From an uncultured Prevotellaceae bacterium (GTDB lineage: Bacteria; Bacteroidota; Bacteroidia; Bacteroidales; Bacteroidaceae): DNA of 46,864 nucleotides. Below are positions 31,701 through 42,300 of this stretch, piece after piece. Both the position numbers and the translations under genes were made by a program. The DNA is taken from NCBI GenBank assembly GCA_900318685.1, contig ONLL01000045.1, positions 1 through 46,864 on the forward strand, written 5' to 3'. The first letter of the stretch is position 1. The number at the start of each line of letters is the position of its first letter. The notes beneath the pieces were generated by a model. The model saw only the letters and a program-made list of their open reading frames with translations, made no database searches and was not told the DNA's origin.

Positions 31701-34388
31701 TTATAGCTTAGCAAGCTCAATAACCTTGTCGACGGCTGCGCTGAGTCCTTCAGCATTCTTGCCGCCAGCCTGAGCGAAGTGGGGCTGTCCGCCTCCACCA
31801 CCCTGGATGAGCTTGGCTGCCTCGCGCACGATCTGACCAGCATTCAGTCCGTGGTCGCTCACCATGTCGTCGCTCAGCATGATGGTGAGCTGCGGCTTGT
31901 CCTGAGCCCGGGTGCCAAGGACGCAGAGCAAAGAGCCGTCGACAGCTGCACGGATCTTGAAGGCAAGATCCTTGGCGGCAGCAGGCTCCATAGGCATGAC
32001 GGCCGTGATGACCTTCACACCATTTACCTCGCGGGCTTTCTCGACGAGCTGCTTGGCATAGCGCTCCACTGCCTGGGCCTGGAACGACTCTATCTCCTTC
32101 TTCATGGCATCGTGCTCCTCGATATGCTTGCGGATGACAGCCTGCAGGTCCTTCGCATTGTTGAAGAAGGCCTTGACAGCTTTCATCGTGTCCTCAATGC
32201 TGTAGAGCAGCTCCTCGCATTCCTTGCCCGTCTTGGCCTCGATGCGGCGGATGCCGGCAGCCACGCTGCTTTCGCTGATGATCTTGAAGAATCCGATGCG
32301 ACCTGTGCTCGTGGTATGAATACCACCACAGAGCTCACACGAAGGACCAAAGCGCATGACGCGCACCTTGTCGCCGTACTTCTCGCCGAAGAGGGCGATG
32401 GCACCCAGCTTCTTGGCCTCGTCCATAGGCATGTCGCGATGCTCGTCGCGAGGGAGGTCCTGACGGATCATATCGTTCACCATGCGCTCCACATCGCGCA
32501 GCTGCTCGTCGCTCACCTTCTCGAAGTGTGAGAAGTCGAAGCGCAGCGTGTTAGGACTGACAAACGAGCCCTTCTGCTCTACGTGGTCGCCCAGCACTTG
32601 CTTCAGGGCATAGTCGAGCAGGTGCGTAGCCGTGTGGTTGGCAGCCGAGGCATCGCGCTTGTCGATGTCGACGCAGGCCATGAACTCGGCCGAAGCGTCC
32701 TGAGGCAGCTTCTTCACGATGTGCACCGTCTGGTTGTTCTCGCGCTTCGAGTCGATCACGTCGATGGTCTCATTCTCAGACACGAGCACGCCCTGGTCGC
32801 CTACCTGGCCACCCATCTCGCCATAGAACGGCGTATAGTCGAGCACGAGCTCGTAGAACTCGTTCTTCTTCTGCGTCACCTTCCTGTAGCGCAGGATGTG
32901 GCAGGTGTATTCCGTATAGTCGTAGCCCACGAACTGCTGCTCGCCAGCTGCCAGCTCCACCCAGTCGCTGTTCTCCACCTGGGCGGCATTGCGGGCGCGC
33001 TCCTTCTGCTTCTGCATCTCGACATTGAACTGCTCCTCGTTCACCGTGAAGCCGTTCTCGCGACAGATGAGCTCCGTCAGGTCGAGAGGGAAGCCATAGG
33101 TGTCAAACAGGCGGAAAGCCTGCTCGCCGCTCAGCTCACTCTTGCCTTCAGCCTTCAGCTGTTCCATTGCCTTGTCGAGCAGCGAGATGCCCTTGTCCAG
33201 CGTGCGCAGGAAGGCATCTTCCTCCTCCTTCATCACACGTCCGATCAGTGTCTGCTGGGCCTTCAGCTCAGGGAAGGCGTCGCCCATCTCCTCGACGAGC
33301 GTGGGCAGCAGCTTATAGAGGAAGGCCTCTTTCTGTCCGAGGAACGTGTAGGCATAGCGTACGGCCCGACGCAGGATGCGACGGATGACGTAACCGGCCT
33401 TCGCGTTCGAAGGCAGCTGACCGTCGGCAATCGAGAAAGCCACAGCCCTCAGGTGGTCGGCGCAGACGCGCATGGCGACGTTTATTTCGTTTTGCTGCTT
33501 CTTTTCTATAGAATCTATAGTTTCTATAGCGCCTGTAGCCTGCTCCTCTTCGAAGGTGGTGTACTTCAGGCCAGTGATCTGCTGCTCGGCCTTGATGATG
33601 GGCTGGAACACGTCAGTATCGTAGTTCGAGTGCTTGCCCTGCATCATGCGCACCAGGCGCTCGAAGCCCATGCCCGTGTCGATGACGTTCATAGAGAGCT
33701 TCTCCAGCGTGCCGTCGGCCTTGCGGTTGAACTGCATGAACACCAGGTTCCATATCTCGATCACCTGCGGATCGTCCTTGTTCACCAGCTCACGGCCAGT
33801 CTTGCCGCTGGCAGCACGCTGTTCAGGAGTGCGCGAGTCGACGTGTATCTCAGAGCAGGGACCACAGGGACCCGTGTCGCCCATCTCCCAGAAGTTGTCG
33901 TGCTTGTTGCCGTTGATGATGTGATCCTCAGGCACGTGCTTGGCCCAGTACTTGGCGGCCTCGTCGTCGCGAGGGATATTCTCCTCAGGCGAGCCCTCGA
34001 ACACGGTGACGTACAGGTCCTCAGGGTTCAGCTTCAGCACATCCACCAGGTACTCCCAGGCCATGTCGATGGCGCCCTCCTTGAAGTAGTCGCCAAACGA
34101 CCAGTTGCCCAGCATCTCGAACATGGTGTGGTGGTACGTGTCGTGGCCCACCTCCTCCAGGTCGTTGTGCTTGCCGCTCACGCGCAGGCACTTCTGGGTG
34201 TCGGCACGGCGGCGAGGCTCTGGGTCGCGCGTACCTAATATAATGTCCTTCCACTGGTTCATGCCGGCGTTGGTGAACATCAGCGTCGGATCGTCCTTGA
34301 TAACCATCGGAGCCGAGGGGACGATGGCGTGTCCTTTCGACTCAAAATACTGTTTGAAGGAGTCGCGGATTTCTTTTGCAGTCATCAT
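31701..34388 (-). CDS. alaS: Alanyl-tRNA synthetase
   Basis: An 895-residue class II synthetase that charges tRNA-Ala. The catalytic domain shows [42 protein letters not shown] and [13 protein letters not shown]. The editing domain carries [11 protein letters not shown] and the zinc ligands of [13 protein letters not shown]. The C-terminal DHHA1 region ends [15 protein letters not shown]. The start [11 protein letters not shown] matches the usual Bacteroidetes N-terminus. Residues [18 protein letters not shown] include three tripeptide units encoded by 9-bp repeats (33505-33529), an insertion in a linker before the [10 protein letters not shown] helix. It is cytoplasmic and single-copy in most bacteria. 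Confidence 0.97.
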   Translation of the reverse strand: MMTAKEIRDSFKQYFESKGHAIVPSAPMVIKDDPTLMFTNAGMNQWKDIILGTRDPEPRRRADTQKCLRVSGKHNDLEEVGHDTYHHTMFEMLGNWSFGDYFKEGAIDMAWEYLVDVLKLNPEDLYVTVFEGSPEENIPRDDEAAKYWAKHVPEDHIINGNKHDNFWEMGDTGPCGPCSEIHVDSRTPEQRAASGKTGRELVNKDDPQVIEIWNLVFMQFNRKADGTLEKLSMNVIDTGMGFERLVRMMQGKHSNYDTDVFQPIIKAEQQITGLKYTTFEEEQATGAIETIDSIEKKQQNEINVAMRVCADHLRAVAFSIADGQLPSNAKAGYVIRRILRRAVRYAYTFLGQKEAFLYKLLPTLVEEMGDAFPELKAQQTLIGRVMKEEEDAFLRTLDKGISLLDKAMEQLKAEGKSELSGEQAFRLFDTYGFPLDLTELICRENGFTVNEEQFNVEMQKQKERARNAAQVENSDWVELAAGEQQFVGYDYTEYTCHILRYRKVTQKKNEFYELVLDYTPFYGEMGGQVGDQGVLVSENETIDVIDSKRENNQTVHIVKKLPQDASAEFMACVDIDKRDASAANHTATHLLDYALKQVLGDHVEQKGSFVSPNTLRFDFSHFEKVSDEQLRDVERMVNDMIRQDLPRDEHRDMPMDEAKKLGAIALFGEKYGDKVRVMRFGPSCELCGGIHTTSTGRIGFFKIISESSVAAGIRRIEAKTGKECEELLYSIEDTMKAVKAFFNNAKDLQAVIRKHIEEHDAMKKEIESFQAQAVERYAKQLVEKAREVNGVKVITAVMPMEPAAAKDLAFKIRAAVDGSLLCVLGTRAQDKPQLTIMLSDDMVSDHGLNAGQIVREAAKLIQGGGGGQPHFAQAGGKNAEGLSAAVDKVIELAKL
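33505..33529. repeat. Three 9-bp repeats inside alaS
   Basis: TCTATAG recurs at 33505, 33514 and 33523, a 9-bp period. On the coding strand this gives AIE, TID, SIE. The period is a multiple of three, so copy-number change would not break the gene. Confidence 0.78.
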
Positions 34389-34477
34389 GTGAGTTTGCGA
34401 TTTGACTATTTTCGATTTCTTTTAGTCGCTACGCTTTGTAAAAGCGCTAAAGCGAGTTCTATTCTCAATTTGGGGTG

Positions 34478-34509
34478 CAAAGTTACGAAAATAATCCATG
34501 CCGACCAAC
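34478..34509 (-). promoter_or_regulatory. Promoter of alaS
   Basis: Minus strand: -7 TAACTTTG at 34478-34485 and a -33 box GTTG (one mismatch) at 34506-34509, 20-bp spacing. The leader is about 85 nt and includes the near-palindrome AAAGCGCTAAAGCGAG around 34440; no T-box-like pattern was recognised. Confidence 0.62.
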
Positions 34510-34552
34510 ACTTCTTAAGATTATTTACAATAATTTGAAAAAATGCGCTTCT

Positions 34553-34587
34553 TTTGACGTTCTTTCCTTTTTTTTTTCGTACTTTTG
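34553..34587 (+). promoter_or_regulatory. Promoter of the PCMD/outer-membrane barrel operon
   Basis: Plus-strand -7 box TACTTTTG at 34580-34587, with TTTG at 34553-34556 as a -33 box. The spacing of 23 bp is longer than ideal. It sets the start of the first gene at the ATG of 34613, and makes an upstream in-frame start at 34475 unlikely. Confidence 0.6.
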
Positions 34588-34612
34588 TACCCTCAAACAG
34601 AAACTGAAAGTG

Positions 34613-35758
34613 ATGAGAGATGCTTTATATGCACTGGCGACCGTCATGCTGCTGACAGGTTGCTTCAAGGACGAGCCTCTGAATGCCGAGTGCGACATCC
34701 TCGAGGCGATGGTCGCCGTAGACCATCCAGGGCAGGTGTTCTTCCACGAGAGCGACACCCTGGTGCACGTCAACTCCGATGTGAGCACGATCCAGTTTGT
34801 CGTGCGACGTTCGGCCGACCTCACTCGGCTGGCGCCTCGCTTTGTGCTCACTGAGGGGGCTACCATCAGCCCTGCCAGCGGATCGGCCCACGACTTCAGC
34901 CAAGGGCCTGTGAGCTATGTCGTCACGTCGCAGGACGGGCAGTGGAATCGTCGCTATGACGTGGCCTTCCAGCCTGTCAGCGTCACTGTGACCGACACCG
35001 TCAGGTATGACTTCGAGCACTATCGCCTCGACGACAACTATCAGAAGTTCTACGTCTGGTACGAGCAGGATGCCGACGGCACCCAGCAGTCGCTGTGGGC
35101 ATCGGGCAACGGAGGCTTCTTCATTGCCAACCAGAGCAAGACGGCCGAGGACTATCCCACCGTGCCTGCTGAGGGAGGAGTCGACGGAGGGCTCTGCGTC
35201 CGGCTGATGACGCTCGACACTGGCCCCCTGGGGCGCAGCACAGGCCGTCCCATAGCTGCCGGCAACCTCTTCCTGGGCACATTCAACACGTCGATTGCCC
35301 TGCGCGATGCCCTGCATGCCACAGAGATGGGCATACCCTTCACCCAGCAGCCCAGCAAGCTGACGGGCTACTATCGCTACCAGCCTGGTGCCGAGTTCAA
35401 GAACAAGCAGCAGGTGACCATACCCAACCGTACGGACAGCGCCGACGTCTATGCCGTGCTCTATCGCAATCACGACGAGCAGGGGCAGCCCGTGGTGCTC
35501 TATGGCGACAATGTGCTCACCAGCCCGCTCATCGTCAGCCGTGCCCGCATGGACTATGTGAAGCCTGTCGACGAGTGGACCCCCTTCGAGATTCCCTTCC
35601 AGCAGGTGGCCGCCATCGACGAGGAGCTGCTGCAAGGGCGCGGCTATAGCCTCGCCCTCGTGTTTGCTGCCAGCATCCATGGCGATACTTTCGAGGGAGC
35701 CATCGGCTCGACACTCTATATTGACAAGGTAAGAATCATCTGCACACATGACGAATAG
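34613..35758 (+). CDS. PCMD-domain surface lipoprotein
   Basis: A 381-residue lipoprotein (MRDALYALATVMLLTGC, Cys17). An N-terminal Ig-like part ends in EGATISPASGSAHDFS followed by PVSYVVTSQDGQWNRRY, which is the usual lead-in of these proteins. The PCMD (putative carbohydrate metabolism) domain follows at about 135-380, with GYYRYQPGAEFKNK, VYAVLYRNHD, DEWTPFEIPFQ and SIHGDTFEGAIGSTLYIDKV. The function of PCMD is unknown; it is a jelly roll found near glycan genes and likely binds carbohydrate at the surface. The stop nearly touches the next start (ATG at 35760), so the two are coupled. Confidence 0.85.
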   Translation: MRDALYALATVMLLTGCFKDEPLNAECDILEAMVAVDHPGQVFFHESDTLVHVNSDVSTIQFVVRRSADLTRLAPRFVLTEGATISPASGSAHDFSQGPVSYVVTSQDGQWNRRYDVAFQPVSVTVTDTVRYDFEHYRLDDNYQKFYVWYEQDADGTQQSLWASGNGGFFIANQSKTAEDYPTVPAEGGVDGGLCVRLMTLDTGPLGRSTGRPIAAGNLFLGTFNTSIALRDALHATEMGIPFTQQPSKLTGYYRYQPGAEFKNKQQVTIPNRTDSADVYAVLYRNHDEQGQPVVLYGDNVLTSPLIVSRARMDYVKPVDEWTPFEIPFQQVAAIDEELLQGRGYSLALVFAASIHGDTFEGAIGSTLYIDKVRIICTHDE

Positions 35759-35759
35759 C

Positions 35760-36512
35760 ATGAGACATACCATACTGCTGATGCTGACGGCGCTGATTGT
35801 GGCGTCAGCCTCGCATGCCGCCACCCCAGGCGACAACCTCGAGGTGGAGGGCAGGCTGGGCTACAGTCTGGGAGCAGCCGCCCCGATGGGCATCCCTGCC
35901 TCCATCCGCAAGCTGAACAGCTTCGAGCTGACGCCCAACATCCTCGTGGGCATCGATGTGCGCCTGCCCCTGCGCTCGTGCTGGGGCATACAGAGCGGGC
36001 TCCATCTGGAGAACAAGGGAATGAACGTGGCCATCACCACCAAGGGCTATCACATGGCAATGGTGAAGGGCGGCGAAGAGCTGGAAGGCGTCTATACCGG
36101 ACGTGTCGAGCAGCAGACCAAGGCCTGGATGCTCACCCTGCCGCTCATGGCCAGCTGCGACCTCGCCTCTCAGTGGCGCCTGCGGGCAGGTCCCTATGCG
36201 TCGTTCCTGCTGTCGAGGGAGTTCAGCGGCAATGTCGCCGACGGCTATCTGCGCAAGGACAATCCCACAGGACAGAAGATCGAGATGGGACATGCCATGG
36301 ACGAGCGAGCCACCTATGACTTCAGCGACCAGATGCGCCGCTGGCAGGCAGGAGTGGCCGTGGGCGTCGACTGGCTGCTGACATCGCGCCTAGCCCTCAG
36401 TGCCGACCTCTCATGGGGACTTACGGGCCTCATGCACAGCTCGTTCAAGACGGTCGAGCAGACGCTCTATCCCATCTACGGCACCCTCTCGCTGGCATAT
36501 CGAATCAAATGA
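35760..36512 (+). CDS. Outer-membrane beta-barrel protein (PorT/OMP-b-brl type)
   Basis: A 250-residue protein with a Sec signal (MRHTILLMLTALIVASASHA). The rest alternates in the way of an eight-stranded barrel: LEVEGRLGYSLGAAAPMG, GIDVRLPLRSCWGIQSGLHLENKG, WMLTLPLMASCDL, WRLRAGPYASFLLS, WQAGVAVGVDWLL and LALSADLSWGLTGL, with a terminal aromatic-rich strand. Such barrels are common partners of surface lipoproteins. An ATG at 35748 inside the previous gene is possible but lacks a good signal n-region. It is the second of three genes, 24 bp before the calycin/PCMD gene. Confidence 0.82.
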   Translation: MRHTILLMLTALIVASASHAATPGDNLEVEGRLGYSLGAAAPMGIPASIRKLNSFELTPNILVGIDVRLPLRSCWGIQSGLHLENKGMNVAITTKGYHMAMVKGGEELEGVYTGRVEQQTKAWMLTLPLMASCDLASQWRLRAGPYASFLLSREFSGNVADGYLRKDNPTGQKIEMGHAMDERATYDFSDQMRRWQAGVAVGVDWLLTSRLALSADLSWGLTGLMHSSFKTVEQTLYPIYGTLSLAYRIK

Positions 36513-36535
36513 ACAACTAACAAAATAATACAACG

Positions 36536-38035
36536 ATGAAAAGACTTTTTACACTTTTGATGGTAGCTGCAGCCACACTGGCTGCCAGCGCAACCGACTA
36601 CACCGACCGCCTCCTGGTGCTGGTCAATGGTGAAGGCAGTGAACAGCAGGCCACGATCAGCGTCACTGAGCACGACGGTCTCTACGACCTCAAACTGAAG
36701 AACTTCATGCTGATGAACGGCACTGAGCCCATGCCCGTGGGCAATGTGGAGCTGACCGGCATCCAGCCCGAGAAGGCTGGCGATGCCATCTTCCTGCGCG
36801 CCAATCAGAACATCGTCGTCACTGCAGGCGATGCCGAGGGCGTGCTCTTCTGGATGGGCCCCACGCTGGGCGAGCTGCCCGTAGAGGTGGTCGCCGTGCT
36901 TGAGAACGGCACCCTGCGCGCACTCATCAATCTCGACCTCATGTCACTGTTGCAGCAGATGGTCGAGGTGCGCTTCGGCGAGGCCCTCGTGACTGGTCGC
37001 GGCTATCACATCCCCAATGGCGGATTCGAGGACTGGCACGTAGTCACAGACGACTATAAGGAGCCCAACGGCTGGCACTCGTTCGAGAGCGCCACAGGAG
37101 CGCTGGCTCCACTGGCCGGACACCACCTCAGCCGCTGGTCCACAGGCGGCATCGGAGGATCCACCTGCGCACGTATCTACGCCAGCAGCATCTTTGGCAT
37201 CGTGGCCAACGGCACCATGACCACTGGCCGCATGAATGCCGGCTCGATGTCGGCTGCCGACCCTGCCAACAACGCCTATCTCGACATGAGCCTCACGGAT
37301 GTCGACGCCAATGGCGATCCCTTCTACATCCCCCTCAACTCCCGTCCCGACTCGCTCGTCCTCTGGGTGCAGTTCCATCAGGGCACGGCCAGCGCCGAGC
37401 ATCCCTATGCCTCAGTCAGTGCAGTCATCACCGATGGCACCTACTATCAGGATCCTGAGGACAAGGAGTACACCAACGTCGTGGCCAAGGCCAAGAACAA
37501 CACCATCGCCGTCACGGGTGAGGAGTGGCAGCGCCTGTCACTGCCCTTCGAGTATGTCTCTGCCAGCGTGCAGCCACGCGCCATCCTCATCACCATCTCC
37601 ACCAATGCCGATCCTGGGCAGGGCAGCGCCTACGACGAGGTGCTCGTCGACGACATCTCGCTCGTCTACAACAGCCGTCTCAGCTCGCTCGACGTCAAGG
37701 GCTTCCAGCCCGACGTGTTCCAGTATGTCACTGAAAGCGCCGTCAGCATCGACAACCTCGCTGCCCAGGCCGACGGACAGGGAGCCTATGTGCTGAAGAG
37801 CCAGGTCGACGACAGCAACTATGCCGTCACGGTCTACTCCGGCGACCTGCTCTCGAAGAGCGTCTACACCATCCAGGTGAGCGTCCCCAACGGCATCAGC
37901 GACCTCCAGCGCTCCTCGTCGGCAGCTGGCAGCTATCAGCTCGACGGCCGCCCAGTGAGCTCGCTTCGTCCTGGTCAGGCCTACATCATGCGCCAGGCTG
38001 ACGGCACCATCGTCAAGAAGCTGCACACGCGCTAA
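36536..38035 (+). CDS. Secreted calycin-like/PCMD-domain protein
   Basis: A 499-residue exported protein with a signal peptide (MKRLFTLLMVAAATLAASA). Residues about 22-150 form a calycin-like barrel of the Bacteroidales type (LVLVNGEGSEQQATISVTE, then YDLKLKNFMLM). A PCMD domain follows at about 160-385 (PNGGFEDWHVV, SLVLWVQFHQG, WQRLSLPFEY and DEVLVDDISLVY). A short beta segment and the T9SS-like tail (YQLDGRPVSS, then GQAYIMRQADG) end it. Lipoprotein, barrel and calycin/PCMD protein probably act together at the outer membrane, perhaps in glycan capture. The transcript is followed by the strong hairpin at 38065-38118. Confidence 0.83.
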   Translation: MKRLFTLLMVAAATLAASATDYTDRLLVLVNGEGSEQQATISVTEHDGLYDLKLKNFMLMNGTEPMPVGNVELTGIQPEKAGDAIFLRANQNIVVTAGDAEGVLFWMGPTLGELPVEVVAVLENGTLRALINLDLMSLLQQMVEVRFGEALVTGRGYHIPNGGFEDWHVVTDDYKEPNGWHSFESATGALAPLAGHHLSRWSTGGIGGSTCARIYASSIFGIVANGTMTTGRMNAGSMSAADPANNAYLDMSLTDVDANGDPFYIPLNSRPDSLVLWVQFHQGTASAEHPYASVSAVITDGTYYQDPEDKEYTNVVAKAKNNTIAVTGEEWQRLSLPFEYVSASVQPRAILITISTNADPGQGSAYDEVLVDDISLVYNSRLSSLDVKGFQPDVFQYVTESAVSIDNLAAQADGQGAYVLKSQVDDSNYAVTVYSGDLLSKSVYTIQVSVPNGISDLQRSSSAAGSYQLDGRPVSSLRPGQAYIMRQADGTIVKKLHTR

Positions 38036-38064
38036 CGTCAAGATCTAGAACGACTTCTTATGTT

Positions 38065-38118
38065 ACAGACCCCACCCCTGCCCATCCCCTTGAAGGGAGG
38101 GGCAGGGGTGGGGTCTGT
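38065..38118. repeat. Perfect 19-bp inverted repeat, GC-rich hairpin family
   Basis: ACAGACCCCACCCCTGCCC (38065-38083) and GGGCAGGGGTGGGGTCTGT (38100-38118) are perfect reverse complements around ATCCCCTTGAAGGGAG. The right arm is followed by AT-rich sequence. It may serve as terminator for the PCMD operon. It belongs to the same C/G palindrome family as 17161-17246 and 31597-31615. Confidence 0.88.
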
Positions 38119-38177
38119 ATTATTACTATCCATGCTTGCTTCCGTTTAACGAACAGTGTGCTTCAAATCAAAATTGT

Positions 38178-38660
38178 GTGAAAATTATTTTTACAATATG
38201 CATTGCCATCACCATGGCAGCTATAAATGCTCATGCCCAGAGCGTCGACCAGACGCAGGGTGTGGGCGGACTGGTGCTCGACAGCCTCTACTCCGTCAAC
38301 AACAAAGACCAGCGCACCACAAAGTTCGTGTACGAGTACAACCAAGCGCGGCTGCCCCAGATAAAATGGGAGTGCTCCTACATCGGCCAGGGCGGCATTC
38401 ACCTGGATGAGCCGTATATCGCAGGCTACGACAAATACTACTATGACGAGCACGACCGTCAGCAGAAGGAGGAGGCCTACCAGGAGAGCAACGGGACGTT
38501 CGTCGCCACCTACATCGGCGTCACCACTGACATCCGTCAGATGCAGTCCGTCATGTCCGGCGCCGGCAGATACTACGACATGAACGGCCGCCCACTCAAT
38601 GCCAAGCCCACTCACGAGGGCATCTATCTCCACAACGGCAAGAAGCTGCTCGTCAAGTAG
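38178..38660 (+). CDS. Small secreted protein with T9SS-like tail, function unknown
   Basis: A 160-residue protein starting at a GTG (38178), which gives the signal peptide MKIIFTICIAITMAAINAHA. An in-frame TTG further upstream gives a poor N-terminus. The mature part is hydrophilic and Tyr-rich (KFVYEYNQARLPQIKW, YDKYYYDEHDRQQKEEAY) and may form a small beta sheet; I recognise no named domain with confidence. It ends RYYDMNGRPLN, then EGIYLHNGKKLLVK, the cleanest example of the C-terminal motif shared by five proteins here. It has no clear promoter of its own beyond the upstream hairpin region. Confidence 0.72.
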   Translation: MKIIFTICIAITMAAINAHAQSVDQTQGVGGLVLDSLYSVNNKDQRTTKFVYEYNQARLPQIKWECSYIGQGGIHLDEPYIAGYDKYYYDEHDRQQKEEAYQESNGTFVATYIGVTTDIRQMQSVMSGAGRYYDMNGRPLNAKPTHEGIYLHNGKKLLVK

Positions 38661-39088
38661 CCCGTCGCGGGCGGAACGCCGCTTCATCGTGGACGGGCGT
38701 TTGCTTCGTTGCGAACGGACGATCGCTTTGTCATGGGGGACTGGCACCGGCTCGTGGCCTTTGAGCGTCGGTACTTCGTCACTTGACACCGTTCACAGCG
38801 TTTTGCTTTTTGCATTCCTCCTGGCGCTGATTTAGCAGTTGGCTTTGGTGCGGTTTAGAATGACCGCAACAAAGTTACGAAATTTTTCTGACATATGCAA
38901 TAGTTTCCCCCAATTACTTTTCATATTAGAGCATTTTTTTCAGACCCCAGATCAACACCTATTGAGGCATTGAGGCATTTCGAAAATTCATTTTTCAGGT
39001 TTCGCGGCATCTACGCTCTATATTATTTTATATATTATATATATTATTATAATAATATATCAATTGTCCCCGTTATCATTATTTAATT
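38661..39088. other. Non-coding region with octamer pair and AT palindrome
   Basis: No gene was found. A minus-strand -7 box TAACTTTG lies at 38870-38877 with no matching minus-strand gene. ATTGAGGC occurs twice in tandem (38961-38976). A perfect 22-bp AT palindrome lies at 39039-39060, inside a longer TA-rich stretch. This combination resembles the element at 21682-21831. Confidence 0.6.
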
Positions 39089-39246
39089 CAAGTTTTGCAA
39101 GCTCATGCACGTGCCACCTTGTGCGGCAGCAGCTCCCCTCCCCTTCTTGCGTCCCTCCGGTAGCAAGCGAGCAGAGCTCGAGCGGAAGGGAGGGGAGTGC
39201 CTTGCGGGATGCCTGCAAAAGGTATATCATGAGCTTGCGAAATTTG
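39089..39246. repeat. 158-bp nested inverted-repeat element upstream of the giant LRR gene
   Basis: The outer arms are CAAGTTTTGCAAGCTCATG (39089-39107) and CATGAGCTTGCGAAATTTG (39228-39246), 17 of 19 complementary. Inside them CTCCCCTCCCCTTC (about 39132) faces GAAGGGAGGGGAG (about 39185). The middle holds AGAGCTCGAGCGG. No credible coding sequence. It may be a MITE-like element or a long RNA hairpin. Confidence 0.68.
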
Positions 39247-39300
39247 AATCATTTAACATATTTTATAGGGGCAGACAGAACAAGTTAACGATTTTTTTTG

Positions 39301-39308
39301 TATCTTTG
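39301..39308 (+). promoter_or_regulatory. -7 box of the giant LRR gene
   Basis: TATCTTTG at 39301-39308 follows a T-run, with no convincing -33 box. The leader to the ATG at 39364 is about 48 nt. Confidence 0.6.
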
Positions 39309-39363
39309 CAAAGTGTAAGAATAATGCGAACCCTTAGATAGTAATAACTAAAATCTTTGAGAT

Positions 39364-42300
39364 ATGAAACAGAGACTCCTCCTTTTAATACTCACCTTGC
39401 TCACAGGCATGGGAGCCTGGGCCGTAGACTATAATGTCATGATTGGCGGCGTGCAGATTACCTCAGCCAACTACACCGCCATCAACGTTGCCAATGGTTT
39501 TGGCGCAGTAAAGAGCGGCACGGTGACGTTCGACCCCACGACTAACACGCTGACGCTCACGAATGCGGTGATAGAGTATTCTGGCTACGCCGTCTGGTTT
39601 AACGTTTCCGGCCGCATCGTCTACAACGGCACCAATACGATAACCTCGACTGGCAGTTCGGCCATCTATCAGAATTTCGAGCAGCTTGTCATTCAAGGCA
39701 GCGGCACACTCACTGCTAGTGGTGCTGGCGATGGCAACTGCGGAATCCTCATCCATAAAAACATAAACTCCACAACTGACCCTAAGCTTATCATCAATGG
39801 CGGAGGAACGGTGATTGCCACAGGTGCGTATGGCATAACTGGTCAGGAAGGCAACACGGAGCAACTCGTCGTCAATGGTGCCACCGTGCGAGCTACCGGC
39901 TCTGAGTCTGGCTCCATCTGCGACCTGAAGTCCATCACCCTGAACGACTGCTCCATTACTTCGCCCAGCGGCGCTACCTACAGCGGCGGAGCAGTGAAGG
40001 TAGGCAGTACAACGGTTACAAGCGAAGTAGTCATTCAGCCTAATTCTGTCACAGGCGTCGCCATCAACGAGAACACTTTCCCTGATGCCAACTTCCGCAG
40101 CTACGTCAGTAGTAGTGACAGAGACACGAACCGAGACGGCTACCTGAGCGTCAGCGAGATTGCGGCAGTAACGAGCATTAATGTTTATAACAAAAATATC
40201 GCCAGCCTGGAGGGCATAGAGTATTTCACGGCAATGACCATACTCGATTGCCGTAAAAACCAGCTGACATCGCTCGATCTGTCGAAGAACACCGCCCTGG
40301 TAAATCTGGATTGTGGGAACAACCAGCTGGCTACGCTCGACGTATCGCAGAACCCGGCCTTGAGCACGCTATACTGTAACAACAACCAGTTGACATCGCT
40401 CGACGTATCGCATAATCCCTCGCTGAAGAATTTTTCATGCTTCATGAACCGAATCTCGCTTGACAACATGGATGCGCTTGTCGAGAGCATGCCCATGACA
40501 ACGGAGGGAAGCACTTTCTATGTTTATAAGTTTGATGCCAATGAGCAGAATGAGTGTCTGGTTCCTCAGGCAAGGATTGCCAAGGCCAAGGGCTGGACAG
40601 TGAAAGCATATCAAGGCTACAATGATGAAGCATACGACGGCGCACCTATCCCCATCAGCGCACCTTACTTCCCTGACGCCGATTTCTGCACATACCTCAG
40701 CAGCAACTTCGACACTGACGACGACGGCGGGCTCTCTGAGACAGAGCTGACGGCGGTCAACAGAATCCAATTCAGCTACCACAGCAACACGACGACGCTG
40801 AAGGGCATCGAGTACTTCACGGCACTGCAGTACCTGGACTGCAAATACAACAACCTGGCTTCGCTCGACCTGACGAAGAACCTGGCACTAAAGGATGTGG
40901 CATGCTCCTATAATGAGCAGATGAACGTGCTCCAGCTGCCCAATACCACCACACTGATAGATGTCGCCTGTGCATATTGCAGTCTCTTGTCGCTCGACGT
41001 GACGATGTGCAAGGGCCTGGGAACCCTCAGGTGTGATCACAATTCATTGTCAACCCTCTATGCTAATAATGTCACGACACTGAATGAGCTCCAGTGCCAG
41101 AACAACAGCCTCACAACACTTGGCATCACGGGATGCACAAGTCTGTGGAAGGTCTGGGTCAATAATAATCGCTTGACCGCTCTGAGCCTTTCAGGATGCA
41201 CAAACTTGCGGGAGCTCCGCATCTACAGCAACCAGATCAAGCAGCAGGCCATGAACAACATCATCACTGCGCTGCCAGAAAAGGTCAGCCCAGCAACTGG
41301 TAGTATTACCCTGTTCTATACTGCTGGCAGTGAGGGCAATGAATACTCCGACGACAACATTGAGCAGGCCAAGGTGAAGCGCTGGTATTCCTATAGCACC
41401 GACGGCACTGAGCAGCAGGAGATTGTACCTTGGTATGTGGAGATTGAGGATCGCTACTACGCCAACTTCCCCAGCCAGTATTTCCGTAACTACGTGAAGC
41501 AGTTCGACACCGACAACAATGGCGTGCTGAGCCGGCAGGAGGTGGAAGCCGTGACGGCCATCGACCTCTCCAACAACAACGTCGCCAGCTTGAAGGGCAT
41601 AGAATTCTTCACGAACCTGGAGACCCTGAACTGCAGTAACTGCGGCTTGTCGCCGACTATACAGCCCGACTTCTCGAAGAACCTGAAGCTGACGTCGCTC
41701 AATTGCAGCAACAACACGAGGCTGATGCCCCCCGACCTCTCGAAGAACACGAAGCTCACCACGCTCAACTGCACCAACTGCGGACTGAACGACGAGGCCA
41801 TCCACGCACTCATAGCCTCGCTGCCCGCCGCCCTTGCCTCGTCCGACGCCCGCTTCACCCTCTGCAATACGGCCTCGGATGCGACGGAAAGCAACTCCTT
41901 CCACATCACCGCCGCCGACCTGAACGCCCTGACCAACGACAAGCAGTGGAAGCTCTACAGCGTCAACGGCAACTCGGCGACGCAGCTGATGGAAGACGTG
42001 CTCACCATCGATGCCGCCTTCTTCCCCGACGGCACGTTCCGTGACTACGTGAGGAACACTATCGACCAGAACACCGACCGCCTGCTCACACTCACCGAGG
42101 CCCAGAGAATCCAGAGCATCAACCTTGCGAACAAGGGCATCACTGACTTCACGGGCATCGCCCATTTCCCCAGCCTGAAGTATTTCGACTGCTACGGCAA
42201 CACCGGGCTCACCATCCTCGACGTGTCGAAGAACGCGGCCCTCACAAGGCTACGATGCCAGAACTGCAGCCTGCAGATACTCGACATCGCAGGCACCAGC

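Noticed and set aside
32583-34238. 551-codon plus-strand frame opposite alaS
   Set aside because: The minus frame contains every AlaRS motif. The plus frame is a His/Val/Leu-rich shadow.
34386-34485. T-box or other riboswitch in the alaS leader
   Set aside because: The leader is short, has only weak palindromes and lacks a recognisable T-box sequence. T-boxes are also not expected in Bacteroidetes.
38163-38789. Minus-strand frame of 208 codons opposite the small secreted protein, with a -7 box at 38870-38877
   Set aside because: The amino-acid pattern is that of an antisense shadow (Val/Leu/Asp runs). The opposite strand has a signal peptide and the shared C-terminal motif.
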